A stretch of DNA of 64,000 nucleotides from Nocardia arthritidis (GTDB lineage: Bacteria > Actinomycetota > Actinomycetes > Mycobacteriales > Mycobacteriaceae): positions 2,046,001 through 2,110,000 of the forward strand of contig NZ_CP046172.1 in the NCBI RefSeq assembly GCF_011801145.1. The letters are read 5' to 3'. Made by a program: the position numbers and the translations under genes. Of the stretch, positions 44,301 through 52,503 are shown in pieces. The notes beneath the pieces are model-generated. The model saw nothing but the letters and a program-made list of their open reading frames with translations. It was not told the origin of the DNA and searched no databases. Within the stretch, counting starts at the first letter, position 1; the number at the start of each line of letters is the position of its first letter.

Positions 44301-47300
44301 ATCACGGTGTCGCTGCCGAGTGCGGGCGGTGGCGGCGGCGCGACCGTCGACGCGGCCGCGCTCGGCGAATTCACCGAGCAGATCACCGGCCGCGACGGCG
44401 TGCTCGCCACGGCGGCCAGGGTGGTGCTCGAGCAGCTCGGCCTCAGCGAGCGGGTTTCGGCGCCGGAGGCGACCGCCGATTCGCTGGTGGACCTGGTTTC
44501 GGCCGAATTGGGTTCGGACTGGCCGCGTTTGGTCGCGCCGGTATTCGATGCCCGCAAGGCCGTGCTGATCGACGATCGCTGGGCGACCGCCCGCGAGGAT
44601 CTTGCCCTGCTGTGGCTGGGCGAGGACGCCGACAATGCCGAACTGCCGGTCACCGGATATCTGGGTGCGGGCGAAGCCGTTGCCGCACAGGCGAACTGGT
44701 GGCGGGATCGGGCGCGGCACGAGGCCCGCTCGGTGTTGGCGGGTGTGTACGAGCGGATCGCCGATGCCGCGCTGAGCACCGAGGAGCCCGGCCAGTGGTC
44801 CGCCGATATCGCCGTGATCACCGGTGCCAGTAAGGGTTCCATCGCGGCGGCGGTCACCGGCCGACTGCTGGCGGGCGGCGCCACCGTCGTCGTCACCACC
44901 TCCGGACTCAACGACGACCGGCTGTCCTTCTACCGAAAGCTGTACCGCGACAACGCGAGGCACGGTGCGGCCCTGTGGGTGCTGCCCGCGAATATGGCCT
45001 CCTACCAGGATGTCGACGCCGTCATCGACTGGGTCGGCAACGAGCAGGTGGACAGCGCGGGCGGGGCGAAGGTCAAGGTCAAGGACGCGATGACGCCCAC
45101 CCTGCTGCTGCCGTTCGCGGCGCCGCGGGTCGCGGGCGATCTGAGCGATGCGGGCGCCCGCGCCGAAATGGAGATGCGGGTGCTGCTCTGGTCGGTGGAG
45201 CGGCTGATCGGCGGCCTGTCCAAGCTGGGCGCCGACCACGATGTCGACGCGAAACTGCATGTGGTGCTGCCGGGTTCGCCGAACCGCGGCATGTTCGGCG
45301 GTGACGGCGCCTACGGCGAGTCCAAGGCCGCCCTCGACGCCGTCGTCGCCAAGTGGCGGGCCGAGAAGTCGTGGTCGAGCCGGGTGACGCTGGTGCACGC
45401 GCTGATCGGCTGGGTGCGCGGCACCGGGCTGATGGGGCACAACGATCCGATGGTCGCCGCGGTCGAAAAGGCCGGCGTGCACACCTGGTCCACCGCCGAG
45501 ATGGCCGACGAACTGCTCAAGTGGTGCACCATGCGTGCGCGGCAGGTGACCATCGCCGGGCCGCAGCAGATCGACCTGACCGGCGGATTGGCAAGGGCCA
45601 AGCTGGATCTGCCCGCGCTGGCCAAGGAGGCCGCCGAGGCGGCCGACCTCGCGGTCGAGGAAATCGCGGGCGGAGCGACCATTCCCGCGCTGCCCACACC
45701 GCCGACCGCTTCCTCGGCGCTTCCGGTGCCCGAATGGGGCAGTGTCACCGCCGATCTCGCCGATATGGTGGTGATCGTCGGTGCGGCCGAACTCGGTCCG
45801 TACGGCTCGTCGCGCACCCGGTTCGAGATGGAGGTCTCCGACGAGCTCTCCGCCGCCGGCGTGCTGGAGCTGGCCTGGACCACCGGCATGGTGCGGTGGG
45901 AGAACGAGCCCAAACCCGGCTGGTACGACACCGAATCCGGTGACTACGTACCGGAATCCGAACTCGCCGAGCGCTACCACGATGCGGTGGTGGCCCGGTG
46001 TGGCGTGCGCCGCTACGGCGACGACGGCGAAATGGTCGACAACACAGCGCCTTTGATGACGTCGGTGTTCCTCGACCAGGATCTGTCGTTCACCGTCGGC
46101 AGCGAGGCCGAGGCGCGCGCATTCCATCAGGCGAACCCGGAGCAGACGATCATCACCCCGGTCCCGGATTCCGGCGATTGGACGGTAACGCGCAAGGCGG
46201 GCACCGAGATTCGCGTGCCGCGCAAGGCGAAGCTGTCCCGCACGGTCGGTGGCCAGATACCCACCGGCTGGGATCCGGTGATCTGGGGTATCTCCGCCGA
46301 TATGGCGAATTCCGTAGACCGCGTCGCGCTCTGGAATATCGCCTGCACGGTGGATGCGTTCATCGGCTCCGGGTTCAGCCCGTCGGAATTGATGAGCTGG
46401 GTGCATCCGAGCCTGGTCGCCAACACGCAGGGCACCGGTATGGGCGGCATGTCCTCGATGCGCTCGCTCTACATCGACAACCTGCTGGGCGAGTCGCGTC
46501 CGAACGACATTCTGCAGGAAGCACTTCCGAACGTCGCGCTGGCGCATGTGGTGCAGTCCTACGTCGGCAGCTACGGCGCGATGGTGCATCCGGTCGCGGC
46601 CTGCGCTACGGCGGCGGTATCGGTCGAGGAGGGCGTGGACAAGATCCGCCTCGGCAAGGCCGATGTGGTTGTCGCGGGCGGCTACGACGATCTCGGCATC
46701 GAGGGCATCGTCGGATTCGGTGATATGTCGGCCACCGCGGATTCGGCGGTCATGAGCGCCAAGGGCATCAGCGACCGCTACTTCTCCAGGGCCAACGACC
46801 GGCGGCGCGGCGGCTTCGTCGAATCACAGGGCGGCGGAACGATTCTGCTCGCCCGCGGCGATATCGCGCTGGAGATGGGGCTGCCGGTGCTCGGCGTCAT
46901 CGCCTTCGCCCAGTCCTTCGCCGACGGCGTGCACACCTCGATTCCGGCGCCCGGCCTCGGTGCGCTCGGCGCGGGTCGCGGCGGCCGCGAATCCCGGCTC
47001 GCCGCCGAACTGCGCAAGCTCGGCGTCGGCCCGGACGATATCGCGGTGGTCTCCAAACACGACACCTCCACCGCCGCAAACGATCCCAACGAATCGGAGC
47101 TGCACGAGCGGTTGGCCGAGGCGCTGGGCCGCACGGACGGCAACCCGCTGTTCGTGGTGTCGCAGAAGAGCCTGACCGGTCACGCCAAGGGCGGTGCGGC
47201 CGCCTTCCAGCTGATCGGGCTGTGCCAGGTGCTGGAAAACGGTGTGGTGCCGCCGAATCGGAGCCTCGACTGCGTCGACGACAAGATGCGGGCCTACCCG

Positions 47301-47723
47301 CATCTGGTGTGGCCGCGGCAGCCGCTGCGGTTCGGCGAGCGATTCGCGCTGAAGGCCGGCCTGGTCACCTCGCTCGGCTTCGGGCATGTGTCGGGTCTGC
47401 TCGCGGTGGTGCATCCGCAGGCGTTCGTCCAGGCGATCGAGCCGGGGCGGCGCGAGGAGTATCAGCGCCGGGCCGAGGAGCGCGTGCTGCGGGGACGGCA
47501 GCGGTTCGCCGAGGCGATGTGCGGCGGCGCCCCGCTGTACGAGCGTCCCGCGGATCGCCGACTGGGCCCGGATGGCACGCCCGCCAAGCAGATTCGGCAG
47601 TTGGAGGCCGATGTACTGCTGTCGCCGGAGGCCCGTTTGGCCGCCGACGGCCGGTACCGGGCCGACGGGTTCGGATGCAATACCGGGCAGGGTAGTGACA
47701 CAGCCGCGCGGGCCAGGTCGTAG
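38367..47723 (+). CDS. fas: Type I fatty acid synthase (mycobacterial Fas type)
   Basis: The 3118-residue single chain has all FAS-I domains in order: acetyl/acyltransferase with GHSQG (Ser166), enoyl reductase with AGHWAELAGGGQVT (about 455-470), dehydratase (hot-dog) with SGDHNPIHT (1260), malonyl/palmitoyl transferase with GHSVGEYNAL (Ser1472), ACP with LGSELS (Ser1853 for phosphopantetheine), ketoreductase with TGASKGSIA (2152-2160) and ketosynthase with the CATAAVSVEEG cysteine (2746) and His2898/His2939. It makes C16-C26 acyl-CoAs, precursors of membrane lipids and mycolic acids. TTG 38367 gives MTINESTETG, matching the start of the M. tuberculosis protein (MTIHEHD); AAGGAAG lies about 10 bases before. 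GTG 38304 is an alternative. Confidence 0.97.
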   Translation: MTINESTETGTEQAKVVGAQRGANGTNGAVRAPLVDRLLTGTPYALAFGGQGAQWLGELEEIGRDSALEPELTALVNEAAALLEPVAAQLLVVRPVGFDPIGWMLEDELVDADQGETSAAPSAAELRAAAVSMPGVLLTQIAALRALRLQGLDPAAHAPVAVIGHSQGRLAATAIETGGRRDAELLAIAQLIGAAGSLIARRRGLMPVGEAAPMVAVSNVDPERLRAVVAEVSEGVDPAAAAVVSIRNGRRRAVLSGTPAQLARVREHCARIHEAESRERDGKTRGGAVFAPVFEDVAVDVAFHHPALAETVDLVRGWAAQCGIDAELAGGLTREILVDPIDWVEVVDGAVAAGAQWILDLGPGDLLTRLTVGSLKGSGVGIVAAATRAGQRSLLTPGAAPEVAKPWSAFAPRPVRLPNGRIVVETAFTRLTGRSPVLLAGMTPTTVDAKIVAAAANAGHWAELAGGGQVTEQIFADRVAELKTLLRPGRTVQFNSLFLDPYLWKLQLGGKRLVQRARQAGAPFDGVIVTAGIPELDEAVALIRELTEIGFSHVAFKPGTVAQIRAVLRIADEVPDYPVIMHIEGGRAGGHHSWEDLDDLLLETYAELRSRDNVVVCVGGGIGTPERATEYLTGEWAAAHGYPAMPLDGVLVGTAAMATLEATTAPEVKQLLVDTPGTPHWVGAGTASGGMASGRSQLGADIHEIDNAASRTGRLLDEVAGDAAAVAKRRDEIIAALNATAKPYFGDVATMTYLEWLERYVELAVGLDRRKDFDCGSDLGEAFLDATRSVWLDITWRDRFAEMMRRTESRINPADRGEIPTLFGTDDEFENPVAALCALREQYPSIANTLLHPADVPFFIALCKTPGKPVNFVPVVDGDVRRWWRSDSLWQAHDPRYSADQVCVIPGTVAVAGITRVDEPVGELLDRFEQDTAYSLVRAGVVPVAVDARRVAGVTAGPIDTVLAAPDVQWAGRTTINPVHRLGDLDEWTVDGKGAVHPRTGATLVETTGPEDESAYVELTVPLLGRDAVRIRITVPVSTYNGGAPVITAADADTAMKALLAVAAGKELPEVKGRTAHLNLAWTPDLRADHAGVTGSGLPANLSTLGRTVPDVLVGACWPAVFAVLGATRTADDESVIEGMLDLVHLDHQIDLVGELPSATSVLAVRAEAGETLDTDMGRVVEVKVKVTAMLDRPETGMSMPTVATLTERFAIRGRNGAGVLTDPPRAAGTAAAAADTPRRRRRDVVVTAPRTMNAFAAVSGDHNPIHTSDNAAKLAGLGSPIVHGMWLSAAAQHAVSAVDPESSVPARTLTAWTARFLGMVRPGAQIDVRVERIAVDAGSEIVEVSCRTGGDLVLTATGRTAAPKTVYAFPGQGIQRKGMGLDARSRSKAAKEIWDRADKHTRSALGFSILAVVRDNPTYLKARGVEHRHPDGVLHLTQFTQVAMATLGVAQIAELREAGAFVDGAMLAGHSVGEYNALSAVAGVLPLEAVLEVVFQRGSAMHQLVPRDTQGRSNYRMAAIRPSQMGMSDDEVVPFVRSVTERSGEFLEVVNLNLRGSQYAIAGTVAGLEALETEIERRRSEFGGKRAFILVPGIDVPFHSTVLRKGVPEFRQKLEQLLPADLNAETLIGRYIPNLVPRPFSLEREFVQEIADLVPSEPLTEVLADFDGWAARPADLCRVVLIELLAWQFASPVRWIETQDLLFTDAAHGGLGVERFVEIGLGATPTVANLASQTLKLPRFSGATVEVLNIEREAGIVYATDADPAQVDEPVDEPVETTSAAPAPVAAAPAPVQSSGGPRPDDIAFTAADATRVLIALWTRLRMDQIGPVDTIEGLCDGVSSRRNQLLVDLGSELSLGAIDGAADADMGALSATVERLARTYKPFGSVLSDAIGDHLRKVFGPSGKRPAAIAERVKKVWELGDGWASHVTAEVSLGTREGASVRGGDLGGLVSGALGDGAAVDAAIDAAVQSVAARRGITVSLPSAGGGGGATVDAAALGEFTEQITGRDGVLATAARVVLEQLGLSERVSAPEATADSLVDLVSAELGSDWPRLVAPVFDARKAVLIDDRWATAREDLALLWLGEDADNAELPVTGYLGAGEAVAAQANWWRDRARHEARSVLAGVYERIADAALSTEEPGQWSADIAVITGASKGSIAAAVTGRLLAGGATVVVTTSGLNDDRLSFYRKLYRDNARHGAALWVLPANMASYQDVDAVIDWVGNEQVDSAGGAKVKVKDAMTPTLLLPFAAPRVAGDLSDAGARAEMEMRVLLWSVERLIGGLSKLGADHDVDAKLHVVLPGSPNRGMFGGDGAYGESKAALDAVVAKWRAEKSWSSRVTLVHALIGWVRGTGLMGHNDPMVAAVEKAGVHTWSTAEMADELLKWCTMRARQVTIAGPQQIDLTGGLARAKLDLPALAKEAAEAADLAVEEIAGGATIPALPTPPTASSALPVPEWGSVTADLADMVVIVGAAELGPYGSSRTRFEMEVSDELSAAGVLELAWTTGMVRWENEPKPGWYDTESGDYVPESELAERYHDAVVARCGVRRYGDDGEMVDNTAPLMTSVFLDQDLSFTVGSEAEARAFHQANPEQTIITPVPDSGDWTVTRKAGTEIRVPRKAKLSRTVGGQIPTGWDPVIWGISADMANSVDRVALWNIACTVDAFIGSGFSPSELMSWVHPSLVANTQGTGMGGMSSMRSLYIDNLLGESRPNDILQEALPNVALAHVVQSYVGSYGAMVHPVAACATAAVSVEEGVDKIRLGKADVVVAGGYDDLGIEGIVGFGDMSATADSAVMSAKGISDRYFSRANDRRRGGFVESQGGGTILLARGDIALEMGLPVLGVIAFAQSFADGVHTSIPAPGLGALGAGRGGRESRLAAELRKLGVGPDDIAVVSKHDTSTAANDPNESELHERLAEALGRTDGNPLFVVSQKSLTGHAKGGAAAFQLIGLCQVLENGVVPPNRSLDCVDDKMRAYPHLVWPRQPLRFGERFALKAGLVTSLGFGHVSGLLAVVHPQAFVQAIEPGRREEYQRRAEERVLRGRQRFAEAMCGGAPLYERPADRRLGPDGTPAKQIRQLEADVLLSPEARLAADGRYRADGFGCNTGQGSDTAARARS

Positions 47724-47734
47724 GCTGCGCGTCT

Positions 47735-48172
47735 GTGACGATCCTCGGTATCGGTTTGGACTTGGTGACCATCTCCGAGTTCGCCGAACAACTGCAGCGC
47801 GCCGGAACCACCATGCTCCGGGAGAGTTTCACCGCCGGTGAACGCCGGTACTGCCAGAGCAAGGGGACCGATCCGGCGCGCAGCTACGCGGCGCGGTGGG
47901 CGGCGAAGGAGGCGGTGCTCAAGGCTTGGGCATCGTCTCGGTTCGCCCGCAGCCCGCAGATCGGCGACAATCCGTATCCGCTCATCGAAGTTGTCAACGA
48001 CGCATGGGGCAGGCCGAGCATCAAACTGCACGGCCTCGCCGCCGAATTCCTGCCTCGCGCAAGGGTTCACCTGTCGCTGACGCACGACGGCGACACGGCT
48101 GCGGCGATGGTGGTGCTGGAGGATCCAGGCGAACTGGCCGATCTGATCGCGGGCCGCGAACCGAACAAGTGA
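47735..48172 (+). CDS. acpS: Holo-[acyl-carrier-protein] synthase AcpS
   Basis: The 145-residue protein (GTG 47735, 11 bases after the fas stop) has the two AcpS/Sfp signatures: GIGLDLVTISEF with the Mg-binding Asp and RWAAKEAVLKAW with the Glu. It moves 4'-phosphopantetheine from CoA to the ACP serine. The fas-acpS order is conserved in mycobacteria and nocardia; the partner is Fas itself. Confidence 0.97.
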   Translation: MTILGIGLDLVTISEFAEQLQRAGTTMLRESFTAGERRYCQSKGTDPARSYAARWAAKEAVLKAWASSRFARSPQIGDNPYPLIEVVNDAWGRPSIKLHGLAAEFLPRARVHLSLTHDGDTAAAMVVLEDPGELADLIAGREPNK

Positions 48173-48203
48173 TTCCGTAAGAACATTGGGTAGCTCCTTG
48201 TAG

Positions 48204-48827
48204 TCACCGGGGCGTGCAGAGGTAACCGGTGATCATCGCAACGAGCTCGTTTTCCAGCCGCGTGGTATCGATGGGGTCCGGTGCGGCGATGAGCGGGTGC
48301 ACGGTGAGTTCCACGGTGGTCGCCACAAGTCGGGCGGCGGTGTCCCTGTCCCGGACCCGGACTTCCGCGTGGCGTTCGAACAGGTCCCGCAGATCACCGA
48401 CCACCTCCCACTCGTGCCCGATGAGCCTGGCCCGCAACTCCTCTGAGTTGGGCGCCTGTTCGATCATGATCCGCAGCAGCTGTGGGTCGTCGAGGTGATT
48501 CTCGATCACCACTCGCACGAACGCCCTGATGATTGCCTCGAGCGATTCGGGCCGATCCCGGTACCGGCGGATCGTGTCGGCGGCTCTGTCGTTGTCGAGG
48601 TGGCGGGTGAGCAGCTCGGCCAGGATCGAGTCCTTGTTCGGGTAGTACTGGTACAGCGATCCGATCGAGATTCGCGCCCGCTCGGCGATCCGGTTCGTAG
48701 TGCCCGCGGCGTAGCCGTGCTCGGCGAAAATGTGAGCAGCGGCGGTGAGAATGCGCTCGCGGGTGAGCTCGGCCCGGAGCTGTCGTGGCTGTTTACGTGG
48801 CTGAAGCCGGCGCTGTTCCGACGTCAT
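48204..48827 (-). CDS. TetR-family transcriptional regulator
   Basis: The 207-residue protein has the TetR helix-turn-helix near the N-terminus (RERILTAAAHIFAEHGYAAG, TNRIAERARISIGSLYQYYP) and a helical ligand-binding C-terminus. It is divergent from the PPOX-type flavoprotein gene with 65 bases between. It probably represses that operon and itself. It is convergent with acpS. Confidence 0.9.
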   Translation of the reverse strand: MTSEQRRLQPRKQPRQLRAELTRERILTAAAHIFAEHGYAAGTTNRIAERARISIGSLYQYYPNKDSILAELLTRHLDNDRAADTIRRYRDRPESLEAIIRAFVRVVIENHLDDPQLLRIMIEQAPNSEELRARLIGHEWEVVGDLRDLFERHAEVRVRDRDTAARLVATTVELTVHPLIAAPDPIDTTRLENELVAMITGYLCTPR

Positions 48828-48868
48828 GTCACCTCCTGCGAATAGACGGAAAGCGAGTAGTCAAAAAC

Positions 48869-48882
48869 TGAGTAATTGCTCA
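48869..48882. promoter_or_regulatory. Candidate TetR operator
   Basis: TGAGTAA-TTGCTCA is a 14-base inverted repeat with one mismatch, in the 65-base space between the divergent TetR and PPOX genes, 10 bases before the PPOX start. Position and symmetry fit a TetR site; no further evidence. Confidence 0.4.
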
Positions 48883-48892
48883 TAATTGTGCC

Positions 48893-49546
48893 ATGACCTG
48901 GAGTAATGCCGTCAAAGAGATCCGTCCGCGTCGGCTGCCCTTCGACGCGGTCCGCGCACGGCTCGGTGAGCCGGGCGCATTGGCGAAGGCCAAGGTCCAC
49001 GACCGCATAGACCGGCATTTCCACCACTTCATCGCGCATTCCCCGTTCCTGGCGATGGCGACCGCGGATGCGGCGGGTCTGCCCGACTGTTCGCCGCGCG
49101 GTGACTACCCCGGATTCGTCAAGGTGCTCGACGAGCGCACGCTCGCGATCCCCGACCGGCCGGGCAACAAACTCGCCGACTCGTTCCGCAATCTCGCCGA
49201 GAACGACGGGATCGGGCTGATGTTCGTCGTCCCCGGCGTGCGAGAAGTGTTGCGGGTCAACGGTCGTGCGTACCCCACCGATGAACCCGACGTGCTCGCC
49301 CGGATGCGGATCGAGGGCAAGGAGGCGGAGCTGGCGCTCATCGTGGAGGTGGCGGAGGCCTTCTTCCACTGTGGCCGCGCGCTGCTCCGGTCCCGGCTGT
49401 GGGATCCGGCGAGTCAGGCGCTGGGCGCGGAGTTGCCGTCCGCGGGTGAGATGGCCGCCGAGCAGGTCGCCGAGCGGATGGGGCTCGAGGCCGATCCGGC
49501 GGAGATCGATGGCTCGCTCGAAGCCGCCTACCGGCGGTTGTACTGA
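48893..49546 (+). CDS. PPOX-class FMN-binding flavoprotein (MSMEG_1061-like)
   Basis: The 217-residue protein contains the split-barrel core: FIAHSPFLAMATADAAGLPD, SPRGDYPGFVKV, ENDGIGLMFVVPGVREVLRV and the dimer-contact end. This is the pyridoxamine-phosphate-oxidase-like group that binds FMN or F420; the MSMEG_1061-like subgroup is near 200 residues. It is followed directly (1 base) by a PDR-type reductase gene, which could supply electrons. Confidence 0.8.
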   Translation: MTWSNAVKEIRPRRLPFDAVRARLGEPGALAKAKVHDRIDRHFHHFIAHSPFLAMATADAAGLPDCSPRGDYPGFVKVLDERTLAIPDRPGNKLADSFRNLAENDGIGLMFVVPGVREVLRVNGRAYPTDEPDVLARMRIEGKEAELALIVEVAEAFFHCGRALLRSRLWDPASQALGAELPSAGEMAAEQVAERMGLEADPAEIDGSLEAAYRRLY

Positions 49547-49547
49547 G

Positions 49548-50464
49548 GTGACGGGTATGCAGCGAACAATTCTCGAACGAGTGGAGCCGGTCGCGCAGGG
49601 CGTCGTCTCGCTCGTCCTGCGTGGCGCCGAAGGCCCACTGGTCCCGTGGGATCCGGGCGCGCACATCGATCTGGTCCTGCCCAACTGGCTGACCCGGCAG
49701 TACTCTCTGTGCGGGAACCCGGCCGATCACGACAGCTATCGGATCGCCGTCCGGCACGACCGGCTCAGCCGGGGCGGCTCGGAGTATATCCACCTGTTCC
49801 TGCGCACAGGCCGTACGCTCGAAGTCTCGTTGCCGCGCAACAACTTTCCCCTGTTGCCCGCACCGGAGTACCTATTCTCGCCGGCGGGATCGGTATCACC
49901 CCGATCATGCCGATGCTGGCTGCCGCGGTCCGGGCGGGGGCCGTTGCGAGATTGGTGTACGTGGGCAGGTCGGTGGCCACCATGCCGTTCGCCGACGAAC
50001 TCCGGACCGTACATGGCGATCGGGTGCGCATCTACACCTCCGAGGAGCACGGCAGGCCCGACTTCGCCGCACTGGCGACCGGGCTCGGCCCTCGGGCGCT
50101 GGTGTACTGCTGCGGCCCTGCGGCGATGCTCGACGCGGCTGAGGCGGCGTTCGCCGCGCAACGGCTGCACCTCGAGCGATTCCGGCCCGCGATCAAGGAG
50201 TTCGCGCCCAATACGCCGTTCGAGGTGCACTGCGTCCGGTCAGGACAGACCGTGCCGGTCGACGCGGACGAGTCCGTGCTGGACGCGTTGCACCATGCGG
50301 GATATCCGGTACCGTCCGGTTGCCGCGAAGGGGTTTGCGGCAGTTGCGAAATCACCGTCGTCGAAGGGGAACCGGAGCATCGCGACGACGTCGGCGCACC
50401 GCCCGGCCGCATGTACTGCTGTGTCTCCCGCGCACTGTCGTCCCGTCTCGTCGTCGACCTTTGA
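49548..50464 (+). pseudogene. PDR/VanB-family ferredoxin reductase with frameshift
   Basis: From GTG 49548 (or ATG 49557) the frame reads LERVEPVAQGVVSLVLRGAE and RQYSLCGNP, the FMN/FAD-binding part of phthalate-dioxygenase-reductase-type proteins. Near 49876 one base is missing, and the rest lies in the next frame: ILAGGIGITPIMPML (NAD site), YCCGPAAML, and the plant-type 2Fe-2S domain SGCREGVCGSCE with a final YCC. Each half is well conserved, so a recent mutation or a sequencing error are both possible. If functional, it would pass electrons from NAD(P)H to an oxygenase or to the neighbouring flavoprotein. Confidence 0.8.
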
Positions 50465-50522
50465 TCAGTGGCTCAACCGTGAATGCTGGCCTACCCCAAC
50501 CCTTTTGCTGTTCCGATCCGGC

Positions 50523-50981
50523 TCAGCGGGCGAGCGCCACCGGGAGGATGCCGGCTTCGGCCTCGGCTTCGCGGACGTCGTAAGCGGTTCGCGCGGCGGC
50601 GATTTCGTTCTGATGCGCTTCGGTCCAGACGACCAGGGATTTGATGGTGGTGTGCAGGCTCGCGCCCATGGATGTCAGGGCGTAGTCGACGCGCGGGGGG
50701 ACGGTCGGGTAGACCGTGCGGTCGACGAGGCCGTCACGTTCCAGTTGACGCAGGGTGCGACTGAGCATGCGCTGGCTGACGCCCTCGATCTTGCATTTGA
50801 GTTCACTGAAGCGCAGGGTGCGTTCCTCCAGGTGCGCGATGACCAGCAGGGACCATTTGTCGGCGACGCGGTCCAGGATCTGGCGGACCTCGCAGTCGTT
50901 GCGCGAGTCCCAGTGGTCGGTGTACTGGCCGGAGCCGGTATCCGCGCAGTAACCGGGTGATTCGAATGTGCCGTCTTCCAC
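50523..50981 (-). CDS. HxlR-family transcriptional regulator
   Basis: With GTG 50981 the protein has 152 residues and the HxlR winged helix: NDCEVRQILDRVADKWSLLV, then RTLRFSELKCKIEGVSQRML and LRQLERDGLVDRTVYPTVPP. The Cys in NDCEV is at the position that senses formaldehyde or redox in some relatives. A much longer frame on this strand is the antisense of the transporter gene and is not coding. It is divergent from the MFS gene (87 bases) and likely controls it. Confidence 0.85.
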   Translation of the reverse strand: MEDGTFESPGYCADTGSGQYTDHWDSRNDCEVRQILDRVADKWSLLVIAHLEERTLRFSELKCKIEGVSQRMLSRTLRQLERDGLVDRTVYPTVPPRVDYALTSMGASLHTTIKSLVVWTEAHQNEIAAARTAYDVREAEAEAGILPVALAR

Positions 50982-51068
50982 AAGATCGGATTCTGCCGAA
51001 AGCTCTTCTCGGTAACAAGAAGTAACCGACCACACCGTCGGAAACCAAAGTTTTCGGGAGAGCCTTCG

Positions 51069-52484
51069 ATGTTGAAATCCAAACCCGCCGCGGTCTTCAC
51101 CGAGATGTCCGTCCATGCCTGGGCGGTCCTCGCCGTGCTGTGCGGGGCGATCTTCCTGGAGGGCATCGACATCGCGATGCTGAATGTGGCATTGCCGTCC
51201 ATTCGCGCCGACCTCGACCTGTCCACCGGAACCCTGAGCGGCGTGGTGTCCGCATATGTCCTCGGCTACGGCGGCTTCATGCTGCTGGGCGGGCGCGCCG
51301 CCGACCTGTTCGGGCGGCGGCGGGTATTCCTGTTCTGGCTCACCGTATTTGTGCTGTTTTCCGGCCTGGGCGGACTGGCGACCAGCGGCTGGATGCTGCT
51401 GACCGCCCGGTTCGTCACCGGCGTTGCGGCGGCGTTCATGGCGCCCGCTGGGCTGTCGCTGATCACCACCAATTTCGCCGAGGGGCCGGTGCGCAATCGG
51501 GCATTGCTGGTATACGCGGGGGTGGCCGCGGGCGGCTTCTCGCTCGGCATGGTGGCCGGTGGACTGCTGACCGCGCTGGGCTGGCGCTGGGTGTTCTTCG
51601 CGCCGGTCGTATTGTCGGCATTCATCCTGCTGGCGGCGAGTGCGCTGGTGCGCGACAGCGATGCGCCGCAGGCGATCCGGGGCCGGATCGACGTGATCGG
51701 CGCACTGTCGGTGACCGGTGCGATGATGGCACTGGTCTACGGGGTGGTTCGCCTGGAACACGCCGGTGACGGCGCCGCGGTGACCGCGCTCGTGTTCGCG
51801 GCGGGGGCAGTGCTGCTGGCGGTATTCGTGGTCAACGAGCGGCGCACCGCCGAACCGCTGGTCCGGCTCGGCATCCTGCGGTCGGCGAACCTGGTGCGCA
51901 CCGATCTGATCGCGCTGCTGTTCGTGGGATCGTTCGCCGGATTCCAGTTCCTCGCCACCCTGTACTTCCAGGAACTGCGCGGCTGGAGCACGGTGCAGAC
52001 GGGCCTGGCCATGGCCGTCATCGGCGTCGACGCGATTCTCGCGCCGGTGCTCACCCCGCGGCTGGTGGATCGGTTCGGCAGTGCCCGTGTGGTTTTCGGT
52101 GGGATCGTGCTGGCCGCGCTCGCTTACCTGCTGATGGCGCCGACCGGCCTGGACCGGGCATATGCGACCATGCTGCCCGCGCTGTTGCTGCTCGGCGTCG
52201 CGTTCTCGCTGGTCTACGGTCCGCTGACCATCGCCGCCACCGACGGTATCGCCGAGGAGGAGCACGGTCTGGCCGGTGGTCTGCTCTATACCGCCTTCCA
52301 ATTCGGTTTCGCGCTGGGCATTTCCACGGTGACGGCGGTGCATGTCGCGGTGCTCGGATACGGCGCGAGCGGCATCGAGGCGATGCGTTCGGCGCTGCTG
52401 GTTCCGGTGATCGCCGCGATGGCGGCCGGGGTGGTCGGTGCGTTCGGCCTGCGCCGCGGCGCATCCGCCGCGGAAGCGGTGTAG
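51069..52484 (+). CDS. MFS transporter, DHA2/EmrB-QacA-type
   Basis: The 471-residue protein has 13-14 hydrophobic helices. The first helix LCGAIFLEGIDIAMLNVALP carries the motif D1 of DHA2 drug exporters, followed by GRAADLFGRRRVFL (motif A) and TLYFQELRGWSTVQTGLAM in the second half. Substrate is unknown; probably a hydrophobic drug or metabolite. Regulated by the divergent HxlR, by arrangement. Confidence 0.88.
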   Translation: MLKSKPAAVFTEMSVHAWAVLAVLCGAIFLEGIDIAMLNVALPSIRADLDLSTGTLSGVVSAYVLGYGGFMLLGGRAADLFGRRRVFLFWLTVFVLFSGLGGLATSGWMLLTARFVTGVAAAFMAPAGLSLITTNFAEGPVRNRALLVYAGVAAGGFSLGMVAGGLLTALGWRWVFFAPVVLSAFILLAASALVRDSDAPQAIRGRIDVIGALSVTGAMMALVYGVVRLEHAGDGAAVTALVFAAGAVLLAVFVVNERRTAEPLVRLGILRSANLVRTDLIALLFVGSFAGFQFLATLYFQELRGWSTVQTGLAMAVIGVDAILAPVLTPRLVDRFGSARVVFGGIVLAALAYLLMAPTGLDRAYATMLPALLLLGVAFSLVYGPLTIAATDGIAEEEHGLAGGLLYTAFQFGFALGISTVTAVHVAVLGYGASGIEAMRSALLVPVIAAMAAGVVGAFGLRRGASAAEAV

Positions 52485-52503
52485 GTCTTCTCGGAGTCAG
52501 CGC

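Noticed and set aside
39546..46589. Very long open frame (2347 codons) on the minus strand inside fas
   Set aside because: It lies opposite the well-supported Fas coding frame, has low-complexity Arg/His/Gly-rich content, no start signal and no family features. High GC codon bias in the sense gene keeps the antisense frame open.
50523..52343. 606-codon minus-strand frame covering the MFS gene
   Set aside because: Only its last 150 codons (50523-50981) are real (HxlR). The rest is the antisense of the transporter and has shadow composition.
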